DNA from: Flavobacteriaceae bacterium GF1
GTDB taxonomy: Bacteria > Bacteroidota > Bacteroidia > Flavobacteriales > Flavobacteriaceae
Assembly: GCA_009797885.1 (NCBI GenBank)
Contig: WNKP01000012.1
Span: forward strand, 62,001 to 126,000
Length of the DNA: 64,000 nt
Reading direction: 5' to 3'
The notes under the pieces: generated by a model
The model's input: the letters and a program-made list of their open reading frames with translations, nothing else
The model's database searches: none
Told to the model about the DNA's origin: nothing
Translations under genes and position numbers: made by a program
Shown: positions 28,433 through 36,234 of the stretch, in pieces
How the letters are laid out: each line of letters starts with the position of its first letter
Position numbering within the stretch: the first letter of the stretch is position 1

Positions 28433-28962
28433 TTGGTTCCTGGTCTTGCCATCTTTTTGACCCATTGCACCAAAGCGTACACCAGGAAGAACAACAAACA
28501 TAGAATACTTCCAAAACCCATGGGTAAAACTGCCCCAAAAGTGTAGGATGACCCCAGCACCCAACCCAATAAATACTCTGATTTATACAATGGGAAAACA
28601 AAGGCCAATAGGAGAATGGTACCCATGATATAATCCACAATTTGAATTCCATTCAGAAAACAAATGGAAATCGTTACAGCAAAGAGCAAACCCGCCAAAA
28701 ACCGCCATCCGACTTTTGTTAGGGTCTCTTTGGTGTTGTAGCCATTCAATCTTTTATGTATTCGATACAGCAAAAACCAGGTGAAAAATGGTAGTATCAA
28801 TGCACCTACCCAGTTAGGAATTCCTGGCATATCCTTGTTATGAAAGAGATAATGGGTAGGAATCCCTCCATGGAAATAATCCCAGGTCACATGCCCCCAA
28901 ACCAATAGGGCAACCAAGAATGTAAGGAGCGTTCGTTGTTTTTTGGAAAACTTCTGGGCCAT
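28429..28962 (-). CDS. Integral membrane protein of unknown function
   Basis: 177 residues with about five to six hydrophobic helices (LLTFLVALLVWGHV, VGALILPFFTWFLLY, FLAGLLFAVTISICF, YIMGTILLLAFVF, GSILCLLFFLVYALV). Short basic loops and a basic C-terminus (VKKMARPGTN). I do not recognise a family. It overlaps the methyltransferase tail by 4 bp (convergent) and is divergent from the sortilin-like gene. Confidence 0.7.
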   Translation of the reverse strand: MAQKFSKKQRTLLTFLVALLVWGHVTWDYFHGGIPTHYLFHNKDMPGIPNWVGALILPFFTWFLLYRIHKRLNGYNTKETLTKVGWRFLAGLLFAVTISICFLNGIQIVDYIMGTILLLAFVFPLYKSEYLLGWVLGSSYTFGAVLPMGFGSILCLLFFLVYALVQWVKKMARPGTN

Positions 28963-29123
28963 AATTGGTTAGGTTTTATGGTTACAACAGTTGGACGCGG
29001 CGAATTGGAATTTGTTACCAAAAAAGGGATTTATTTGGTCACTGCCGATAAGGCCCATTAACACCCTTTTAAGAAATCCACATTCCCATTTCTTTATCTT
29101 TAGCCGACTAATTAGCTCCCACA

Positions 29124-32100
29124 ATGAAAAGATTACTCTCTGTGGCCATCTTTTTGGCAACCACTTTGCTTTGCGCGCAGGATTTCACCATGGATTTGGT
29201 CCAGGACATGAAACCAAGAAACATTGGTCCCGCTGGAATGAGCGGCCGTGTTACGGCCATTGATGTGCAACTTTCCAATCCCGATGTCATGTATGTTGGC
29301 ACAGCCTCGGGAGGACTTTGGAAATCCACGTCCGGGGGAATCAAATGGGAACCCATTTTTGATAAGGAATCCACAGGCTCCATAGGCGCCTTGGCCATAC
29401 AGCAATCCAACCCGTCCGTTATTTGGGTGGGAACCGGTGAGGGCAATCCCAGAAATAGCCTAAACGGAGGTTATGGCGTTTACAAATCCTTGGATGGGGG
29501 AAAATCCTGGAAAAATATGGGCTTGGAAAAAACCCGACATGTCCATAGGATCGTTATAGATCCCACGGACCCCAATACGGTATATGTAGGGGCCATTGGA
29601 TCCCCATGGGGAACACATCCGGAACGTGGCGTATTTAAAACTACGGATGGGGGAAAAACATGGGAGAAAATCCTTTTTGTAAACAATAAAACCGGGGTTG
29701 CGGACATGGTAATGGACCCCACCAATCCCAATAAGCTCATGGTGGCCATGTGGGAGCATAAACGGGACCCATGGTTTTTTAAGTCAGGCGGGGAAGGAAG
29801 CGGATTGTACATGACACATGACGGGGGTAACAACTGGAAGGAAATCAAGGAGGAAGATGGTTTTCCCAAAGGAGATCTGGGGCGTATTGGAATTGCCATT
29901 GCAAAGAACAAACCCAATGTAGTTTATGCTTTGGTCGAGGCCAAAAAAAATGCACTTTATAAATCTGTTGATGGTGGTTTTACCTGGAAGAAAATCAACG
30001 ATAAAAATGATATTGGAAACCGACCTTTCTATTATTCCGAAATTTATGTGGACCCGGAAAATGAGAATCGAGTGTATTCCATTTTTACCTATGTCAATGT
30101 TTCGGAGGATGGCGGCAAGAATTTTAAGGAATTGATGCCCGCCTATGGGGTGAGCAATGGGGTTCACCCGGACCACCATGCCTGGTGGATCCATCCGGAA
30201 AACGGCCAGTTTATGATCGATGGTAATGATGGAGGGGTAAATATTACCAAGGACGGTGGTAAGACCTGGCGCTTTATTGGCAACCTGCCGGTAGCGCAGT
30301 TTTACCACATTAGTACGGACAATGAGTTTCCCTACAATGTCTACGGGGGAATGCAGGACAATGGTTCTTGGAGGGGGCCAGCCTATGTGTGGCGGGCCCA
30401 GGGAATCCGAAATAGCTACTGGCAGGAGATTGCCTTTGGGGATGGTTTTGATGTGGTTCCTGATAAGGATGACAGTCGGTTCGGTTATGCAATGAGCCAA
30501 CAGGGCTCCGTTAGGAGGTATGATTGGAAAACGGGCAATAACTATACCGTGCGGCCTACCCCACCCGATGCCAAAACCAAACTCCGATTCAATTGGAATG
30601 CGGGTATTGGTCAGGATCCTTTTGACAATGCAACAGTGTATTTTGGTAGTCAATTCGTTCATAAATCCACGGATAAGGGGTTGACCTGGACGGTGATTTC
30701 GCCCGATCTCACCACTAATGACCCAGAAAAGCAAAAACAAAGTGAAAGTGGTGGATTGACCATGGACGCCACGGGAGCCGAAAACCATTGTTCCATTCTT
30801 GTCATTGAACCTTCACCAGTGGAAAAGGACATGCTTTGGGTGGGTACCGATGATGGTCGTGTACATTACACCCAAAATGGGGGCAGCACCTGGACCGAAG
30901 TAACCTCAAATATCAAGGGCTTGCCCAAAGGGAGCTGGATTCCACAGATCAAAGCTTCCCAAAACAATAAAGGTGAGGCCCTGCTCATTGCCAATGATTA
31001 CCGTAGATTCAACTATACCCCCTACGCCTATCGTACCAAGGATTATGGAAAAACCTGGACGCGAATTGTGGATGAAAACGATGTACAGAGTTATACGCTG
31101 TCCATTATCGAAGACCCGGAAAATCCAAACTTGCTGTTCCTGGGAACTGATGATGGACTTTACATCTCCTTAAATGAAGGGAGTACCTGGAAAAAATGGG
31201 CGGAAGGTTTTCCAACGGTCTCCACCAAGGATTTGGTCATTCACCCGCGGGAACAGGATTTGGTCATAGGCACATTTGGTCGTGCCGCATGGGTTTTGGA
31301 CGATATCCGACCGCTAAGGGAATTGGCCAGGGATAAATCCGCCCTAAGGCAAGAGGTAGCCTTATTTGAGAGTCCGGACGCCTATTTGGCCGCTTACCAA
31401 CAAGGTACAGGTAGCCGTTTTGGTGGGGATGCCCTTTATAATGCGGAAAACAGAAAGCGTGGTGCAATGATCACCTATTTCATAAAAGAGGGGAAAAAAG
31501 ACCTAAAAAAGGGGGAGGAAAAGAAAGACAAGGAAAAAACAGATACCTCGGAAAAGGAAAACAAAAAAGAGCTAACGGGAGTGCAGAAAAAAGACTCCAT
31601 CCAGTTTGATTTTTATGATGGTGACCGATTGATCCGGACATTGAAATACAAAACCCCTAAAAAGAAAGGGTTTCATAGGATCTACTGGGGGCTAAATGAA
31701 AAAGGTCCCGATCGACCTGCCCGAAAAATCGGCAAGCAAAAGAAGGAACCCAGTGGAGTTACGGTAAAACCAGGAACTTACAAGGTTAAGGTCACTTTTG
31801 GGGAAGCTACGGATTCCACTATGGTAACCGTTAAAACCGACCCGCGTTTGAACATGACCACGGACAACATCAATGCGGTCCATGCTACCAGAAAGCAGTT
31901 GGAACACTTTACCCAAACAGCTGCGGATGCCGTAAAACAATTGGTGGAAAGCAAGGATTTGGCCAATAAGTTCCAAAAGGAAATGAAGGATTTGGACAAG
32001 GATACATACAAAGACCAAATCAAAGCCTCCAAGGAAATTGTAAAACAAATAGACTCGGTCGTGGCCCTTTATATTGGGAAAGAAGATAAACGTCAAGGTA

Positions 32101-32345
32101 TTACGCGAAATCCCAAAATCACGGTCATGCAGCGCATTGGCGTAGCCACACGCTATGTGGCCTCGCGAAAAACAGGTATCACCAAAACGGAAAGGGAGTT
32201 GATCTCCTATGCCAAAGAAGAACTCAAAATGGCATTGGATAAGACCAATGCCTTCTTTACCAAAAAATGGAAACCCTATCGCCAATCCATTGAAGGCCTG
32301 GATTTATCCCCTTTTAAGAAAACAGCGGTTTTTAATTTGGAGTAA
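29124..32345 (+). CDS. VPS10/sortilin-type BNR-repeat protein (secreted)
   Basis: 1073 residues with signal peptide MKRLLSVAIFLATTLLCAQ. About 11 Asp-box motifs (S/T-x-D-x-G-x-x-W) are readable, among them SLDGGKSWK, TTDGGKTWE, SVDGGFTWK, TKDGGKTWR, STDKGLTWT, TQNGGSTWT and TKDYGKTWT; they build a 10-bladed-type propeller as in sortilin and xyloglucanase GH74. A lysine/glutamate-rich linker near residues 790-815 precedes a beta-rich domain (PGTYKVKVTFG) and a helical C-terminus. Often annotated as glycosyl hydrolase, but I see no proof of catalysis. Probably binds or processes extracellular polymers. Confidence 0.88.
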   Translation: MKRLLSVAIFLATTLLCAQDFTMDLVQDMKPRNIGPAGMSGRVTAIDVQLSNPDVMYVGTASGGLWKSTSGGIKWEPIFDKESTGSIGALAIQQSNPSVIWVGTGEGNPRNSLNGGYGVYKSLDGGKSWKNMGLEKTRHVHRIVIDPTDPNTVYVGAIGSPWGTHPERGVFKTTDGGKTWEKILFVNNKTGVADMVMDPTNPNKLMVAMWEHKRDPWFFKSGGEGSGLYMTHDGGNNWKEIKEEDGFPKGDLGRIGIAIAKNKPNVVYALVEAKKNALYKSVDGGFTWKKINDKNDIGNRPFYYSEIYVDPENENRVYSIFTYVNVSEDGGKNFKELMPAYGVSNGVHPDHHAWWIHPENGQFMIDGNDGGVNITKDGGKTWRFIGNLPVAQFYHISTDNEFPYNVYGGMQDNGSWRGPAYVWRAQGIRNSYWQEIAFGDGFDVVPDKDDSRFGYAMSQQGSVRRYDWKTGNNYTVRPTPPDAKTKLRFNWNAGIGQDPFDNATVYFGSQFVHKSTDKGLTWTVISPDLTTNDPEKQKQSESGGLTMDATGAENHCSILVIEPSPVEKDMLWVGTDDGRVHYTQNGGSTWTEVTSNIKGLPKGSWIPQIKASQNNKGEALLIANDYRRFNYTPYAYRTKDYGKTWTRIVDENDVQSYTLSIIEDPENPNLLFLGTDDGLYISLNEGSTWKKWAEGFPTVSTKDLVIHPREQDLVIGTFGRAAWVLDDIRPLRELARDKSALRQEVALFESPDAYLAAYQQGTGSRFGGDALYNAENRKRGAMITYFIKEGKKDLKKGEEKKDKEKTDTSEKENKKELTGVQKKDSIQFDFYDGDRLIRTLKYKTPKKKGFHRIYWGLNEKGPDRPARKIGKQKKEPSGVTVKPGTYKVKVTFGEATDSTMVTVKTDPRLNMTTDNINAVHATRKQLEHFTQTAADAVKQLVESKDLANKFQKEMKDLDKDTYKDQIKASKEIVKQIDSVVALYIGKEDKRQGITRNPKITVMQRIGVATRYVASRKTGITKTERELISYAKEELKMALDKTNAFFTKKWKPYRQSIEGLDLSPFKKTAVFNLE

Positions 32346-32353
32346 TGAAACGA

Positions 32354-32410
32354 ACATGAATTTTTTTAATCAAAAATTCACACGGTGATAATGATTAAAA
32401 AAATTCATGT
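32354..32410. repeat. Perfect 18-bp AT-rich inverted repeat
   Basis: Arms ACATGAATTTTTTTAATC (32354-32371) and its exact reverse complement (32393-32410) flank a 21-bp spacer. It lies 9 bp after the sortilin-like stop and about 80 bp before the DUF2490 start. It could serve as terminator-type hairpin or as a protein-binding site. The spacer also contains a near copy of part of the right arm (AAAATTCACACG against AAAATTCATGTG). Confidence 0.85.
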
Positions 32411-32491
32411 GAGAACGAGTGCAAGGAGTGGTCGCATGAGTTCTTAAATTTTTAAATACCTTATTTATAAGTGATTAAAAATTTTAAACAC

Positions 32492-33226
32492 ATGAAAAAA
32501 CTTCTCATTTCAATAGCGGTAGTGTTGGTTCAACTGCACTGCTTTGCCCAAGAATCTTCACCAGAACCTTTGGGCGAAGATGAAATGGGTATATGGTACA
32601 TGTATTTTGGTATGAACCGAGTCTCGGAAAAATGGAGCATACATACAGAAGCGCAGTTCCGGTACTATGAGACCTCTGGTAACTTCAATCAATTACTATT
32701 GCGAACAGGCGCCAATTACCATATCAATCAAAATGCAATTGCAACTTTGGGATACGCATTCATTGATACCGATCCTTCCTTTTTGGGGTTTCCATTTGCA
32801 GATGCTTCCTTTTCTGGCAATGAAATCTTGGAACATCGGATTTTTGAACAATTCATTCTAACCAACAAGGTGTGGGAGCTCCTCTTTGAGCATCGTTATC
32901 GTTTGGAACAGCGCTTTATTGAAAACCGAGGACTGGGGCTAAACCGGGAGACCCAGCACAGGGCACGTTATCGTATTCAGATGACCCTTCCGTTGACCAA
33001 TACCTTTTTCCTGAATTTCTATGATGAACTTTTCATCAATCTACAGGATAATCTATTTGATCAAAATCGTCTTTATGGGGCAATTGGCATACATATTACC
33101 GAAAATAGCAATTTGCAATTGGGTTACCTGCGTAATCAATTTGCCAATGCCGTGTTTGACCGTTTACAGATAGGTTTCTTCTTTAACCCCGACCTAAGGG
33201 GTATCTTTAAGAACAAGAAAAGTTGA
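32492..33226 (+). CDS. DUF2490 outer-membrane-type protein
   Basis: Starting at MKKLLISIAVVLVQLHCFAQ (32492) gives a proper signal peptide and 244 residues; an upstream in-frame GTG/ATG is less likely. The body alternates hydrophobic residues as beta strands with phrases typical of DUF2490 (SEKWSIHTEAQFRYYE, EHRIFEQFILTN, EHRYRLEQRFIENR, RARYRIQMTLPL). It is predicted as a small outer-membrane beta barrel; role unknown. Confidence 0.82.
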   Translation: MKKLLISIAVVLVQLHCFAQESSPEPLGEDEMGIWYMYFGMNRVSEKWSIHTEAQFRYYETSGNFNQLLLRTGANYHINQNAIATLGYAFIDTDPSFLGFPFADASFSGNEILEHRIFEQFILTNKVWELLFEHRYRLEQRFIENRGLGLNRETQHRARYRIQMTLPLTNTFFLNFYDELFINLQDNLFDQNRLYGAIGIHITENSNLQLGYLRNQFANAVFDRLQIGFFFNPDLRGIFKNKKS

Positions 33227-33291
33227 TTTTTGGTTGCTAAAGTGGCGACCCCAATCAATACATCACCTAATACTGTGTAACGCTTTGCATT

Positions 33292-34512
33292 ATGAATACC
33301 ATAAAAGTTGAATTTGAGAATACGGAAGGACAAAAGCTTATGGGGCGTTTGGAGTTTCCTGTAGATCGTCATCCACATAATTTTGCATTGTTCGCCCATT
33401 GTTTTACCTGTACCAAAAATCTGTCCGCGGTACGGAACATCAGTAAATCCCTTACTGCAAAAGGGTTTGCCGTACTACGTTTCGATTTTACCGGTCTTGG
33501 GGAAAGTGAAGGGGATTTTGCCGATACCAACTTTTCGGGAAATGTGGCCGATTTGGTTGCTGCCGCTGATTTTTTATCCAAAAACTACGACTCCCCAAGT
33601 TTGCTCATTGGCCATTCCTTGGGTGGAGCGGCCGTTATTTTCGCTGCTGCCGAAATTGAATCCGTAAATGCAATTGCCACCATAGGGGCACCCTCCAATC
33701 CAAAACATGTAAAACATCTTTTAAAAAGTGGTCTGGAGGAAATAAACGCAACTGGCGAAGCTGTGGTTAATCTCAGTGGAAGGGATTTTAAGATAAAAAA
33801 ACAGTTTGTTGACGATTTGGATAATAAATCACTTCCGGAAACGGCAAAATCCCTGCGAAAACCACTATTGATCATGCACTCCCCCCAGGATGATACCGTG
33901 GGGATACAAAATGCCGAAGAAATTTACAAAGCGGCACATCACCCCAAAAGCTTTGTTTCATTGGACGGTGCAGACCATTTATTGTCAAACAAAAAGGATT
34001 CCGTCTATGTTGGCGAGGTCATTACCGGCTGGGCAAAACGGTATTTGGACGTTACCGATAAGGTTCCTTCCAATCTAAAGACCACCCACCAGGTGGTGGC
34101 CAGTCTGGATGCGGAAGATGGTTTTACGACTCGGATGAAAGTGGGAAACCATCATATGTTGGCGGATGAGCCCGAAGATTTTGGCGGCAATAATTTTGGG
34201 CCTTCCCCTTACGAACTTGTTTCGGCCGGGTTGGCCGCTTGTACCGTCATGACACTTCATATGTATGCCAAACGAAAAGGATGGCCCCTGGAAAATGTGG
34301 AAGTGCATACTTCCTACAGCAAGACGCATGCCCAGGACTGTGAGGATTGTGAGGACAGTTCCGCTAAAATTGATACGTTCAATCGGGAGTTAAAACTTAT
34401 CGGGACACTGGACGACAAACAACGGGAAAGATTGGTCCAGATTGCGGACAAATGTCCCGTCCACAAAACTTTACACAGCGAAACGCAAGTGATCACTTCA
34501 GTTGTGGATTAG
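33292..34512 (+). CDS. Fusion of alpha/beta hydrolase and OsmC-like peroxidase
   Basis: 406 residues. Residues 1-~250 are an alpha/beta hydrolase: GHSLGG nucleophile elbow (Ser109), an Asp in SPQDDTVGI and HLL His context near residue 227. The remainder is an OsmC/Ohr-type domain with the two reactive cysteines in SAGLAACTVMTLHMYA (about 317) and IADKCPVHKTL (about 391). OsmC proteins reduce organic hydroperoxides; a joined hydrolase could release or handle lipid peroxide substrates. The fusion recurs in bacteria and is annotated as bifunctional. No signal peptide. Not in an operon with the next gene, which is convergent. Confidence 0.9.
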   Translation: MNTIKVEFENTEGQKLMGRLEFPVDRHPHNFALFAHCFTCTKNLSAVRNISKSLTAKGFAVLRFDFTGLGESEGDFADTNFSGNVADLVAAADFLSKNYDSPSLLIGHSLGGAAVIFAAAEIESVNAIATIGAPSNPKHVKHLLKSGLEEINATGEAVVNLSGRDFKIKKQFVDDLDNKSLPETAKSLRKPLLIMHSPQDDTVGIQNAEEIYKAAHHPKSFVSLDGADHLLSNKKDSVYVGEVITGWAKRYLDVTDKVPSNLKTTHQVVASLDAEDGFTTRMKVGNHHMLADEPEDFGGNNFGPSPYELVSAGLAACTVMTLHMYAKRKGWPLENVEVHTSYSKTHAQDCEDCEDSSAKIDTFNRELKLIGTLDDKQRERLVQIADKCPVHKTLHSETQVITSVVD

Positions 34513-34513
34513 A

Positions 34514-34723
34514 CTAAAGTCGCATGTGCAAAACATCAAAATACTTAATTTCCAGCTCAATTGCCGATTTTCGAATGCTCCACAGTTTTTTTAAATATTC
34601 GTGCTGGCTTAAATCCCCATTAAAGAGTTTGGTTTTTGCATTGCGATAATCCTTGCAACATACTTTGCGCTTATTGCAATAGGCAATAAAATTGATATAC
34701 TTGGTCGGTCGGTAAATGGGCAT
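34514..34723 (-). CDS. Small basic protein of unknown function
   Basis: 69 residues from the ATG at 34723 (MPIYRPTKYINFIAYCNKRK); rich in Lys, Arg, Tyr and with three Cys. The stop is 1 bp after the stop of the convergent hydrolase-OsmC gene. No family recognised. The composition looks protein-like and the tight fit between neighbours supports a gene, but a chance frame cannot be excluded. Confidence 0.5.
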   Translation of the reverse strand: MPIYRPTKYINFIAYCNKRKVCCKDYRNAKTKLFNGDLSQHEYLKKLWSIRKSAIELEIKYFDVLHMRL

Positions 34724-34905
34724 CAACAATTACTTTGTACTATGCATTTGAGCAAATGCCATGATTTTTAAAATAAACGGTAAAGAAGAAAAAAAAGTAT
34801 TTCATCGATATTTTTTTACCTCTTGTCGATAATTTAAATCTATCTTGGGGTGTATGGCATTCTTCCAAATTCCGAGTATCTTGTAGCACTTGACGAAGTC
34901 TTCGT

Positions 34906-35388
34906 ATGGAAAGTCCACCATTTGAAATTGCTATTAGGGGAATGCACAGTATTGTTGTTCCCGATCCAATGGCCCTACCTTTTATTGAAAAAGGGCATTC
35001 CAGGGTAAAGGTCAAAGCCACTTTTCAAGATAAATCCATTGAGTTTCACGCCGCTTTGCGAAAGTATCACGGTCAATACACCATGATGTTCAGTAAAAAC
35101 AAACAAAAGGAACTGGGACTATTGCCCAATGATCACTTTACCCTACAATTGTTTGAGGATATCTCCAAGTACGGGGTAGAGGTTCCCGAGGAATTTGAAG
35201 CGGTAATGCTCAGTGATCACGATGCCCATCAAATCTTTGAATCCTTTACCAAGGGGAAACAACGCGGAATTATATATATGATTACCAGATTCAAGGATTC
35301 CCAAAAAAAGATTGATAAAACATTGATTCTTTGCGAGAACTTAAAACGCGGAATTCACGATAACCGGAAATTGCTAAAACCTTTTTAA
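34906..35388 (+). CDS. DUF1905 / YdeI-OmdA domain protein
   Basis: 160 residues. The first ~100 residues (VVPDPMALPFIEKGHSRVKV, YTMMFSKNKQKELGL, FTLQLFEDISKYGVEVPEEF) form a DUF1905-like beta barrel. The end (EAVMLSDHDAHQIFESFTKG, GIIYMITRFKDSQKKIDKT) is the OmdA helical domain also seen in the protein at 16769-17344. Cytosolic, of unknown biochemical role. It precedes the superoxide dismutase gene by 54 bp but that gene has its own candidate promoter. Confidence 0.82.
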   Translation: MESPPFEIAIRGMHSIVVPDPMALPFIEKGHSRVKVKATFQDKSIEFHAALRKYHGQYTMMFSKNKQKELGLLPNDHFTLQLFEDISKYGVEVPEEFEAVMLSDHDAHQIFESFTKGKQRGIIYMITRFKDSQKKIDKTLILCENLKRGIHDNRKLLKPF

Positions 35389-35389
35389 G

Positions 35390-35420
35390 TTGACATGGCC
35401 TTGATTAATCAGTAACTTAG
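35390..35420 (+). promoter_or_regulatory. Candidate promoter for the superoxide dismutase gene
   Basis: TTG at 35390-35392 and TAACTTAG at 35413-35420 with 20 bp between resemble the Bacteroidota -33/-7 elements. The ATG follows 22 bp later. Pattern match only. Confidence 0.4.
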
Positions 35421-35442
35421 ACCAAAACCTAAAAATGATACT

Positions 35443-36174
35443 ATGAATAAGCGCAAGTTTTTAAAAAATACGGTAGTAGCAACCACTGGACTGACGGTGG
35501 CCCCTACTATTTTATTGTCCTCTTGTAAAACCGATCCCAAAAAAGAAGAAAAAATGGAAGCTACCCCTGCAACTGCGGTTACAACATTTACCTTACCGGA
35601 GATTCCCTATGGCTATAATGCCTTCCCGGACACCATTGATGCGATGACCATGGAGATTCACCATTCCAAACATCACCAGGGCTATACCAATAAATTGAAT
35701 GCTGCATTGGAAGAAGCAAACATTTCAGGAAAGACCATAGCGGAAATCCTTTCCATGGATAATTTACCGACCGGTATTCGGAACAATGGGGGCGGCTATT
35801 ATAACCACAGCCTTTATTGGGATATTTTGACCCCCGGAAATTCAGGCATGAGCGATGGTTTAAAGGCGCAAATTGTAAAGGACTTTGGCTCCGAGGAGTC
35901 CTTTAAAAATGAATTGGCAGATGCCGGAGCCAAAAGATTTGGATCGGGATGGGCCTGGGTATGCCAGGACAATGACAAAAAACTTCATATTTGCTCAACC
36001 CCAAATCAGGATAATCCATTAATGGCAGTTGCCGAAAGAATGGGGACGCCGATTTTGGGAATTGATGTATGGGAACATGCGTACTATCTAAAATATCAGA
36101 ACAAGCGTGGTGACTATTTAAAAAATATTATCAAAATCATTAACTGGGATAAGGTCGAATCAAGAATTTCTTGA
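35443..36174 (+). CDS. Exported Mn-type superoxide dismutase (lipoprotein)
   Basis: 243 residues. The N-terminus MNKRKFLKNTVVATTGLTVA..LLSSC combines a basic, Tat-like head with a lipobox (Cys28), so the enzyme is probably anchored outside the cytoplasm. Metal ligands: EIHHSKHHQGY (His), NHSLYWDIL (His), and DVWEHAYYL (Asp, His). The second-sphere residues are Gly in GGGYYNHSLYW and Gln in STPNQDNPLM, as in E. coli MnSOD (Gly77, Gln146) and unlike FeSOD. It would remove superoxide at the cell surface. A terminator follows at 36209-36234. Confidence 0.92.
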   Translation: MNKRKFLKNTVVATTGLTVAPTILLSSCKTDPKKEEKMEATPATAVTTFTLPEIPYGYNAFPDTIDAMTMEIHHSKHHQGYTNKLNAALEEANISGKTIAEILSMDNLPTGIRNNGGGYYNHSLYWDILTPGNSGMSDGLKAQIVKDFGSEESFKNELADAGAKRFGSGWAWVCQDNDKKLHICSTPNQDNPLMAVAERMGTPILGIDVWEHAYYLKYQNKRGDYLKNIIKIINWDKVESRIS

Positions 36175-36208
36175 TTCCAATAATCTCAATTCCAGAAATT
36201 TAATCTTT

Positions 36209-36234
36209 AAAAGCTGCTTATTGCAGCTTTTTTT
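36209..36234. terminator. Rho-independent terminator
   Basis: A 9-bp perfect stem AAAAGCTGC / GCAGCTTTT with a 5-nt TTATT loop and a T run on both strands. It serves the dismutase gene and, in reverse, overlaps the stop of the convergent ABC permease gene. Confidence 0.85.

Noticed and set aside
29784-30788. 334-residue open frame on the minus strand
   Set aside because: It lies wholly inside the sortilin-like gene, in antisense; Ile/Gly/His-rich translation without family traits.
31692-32285. 197-residue minus-strand frame
   Set aside because: Antisense shadow of the sortilin-like gene C-terminus.
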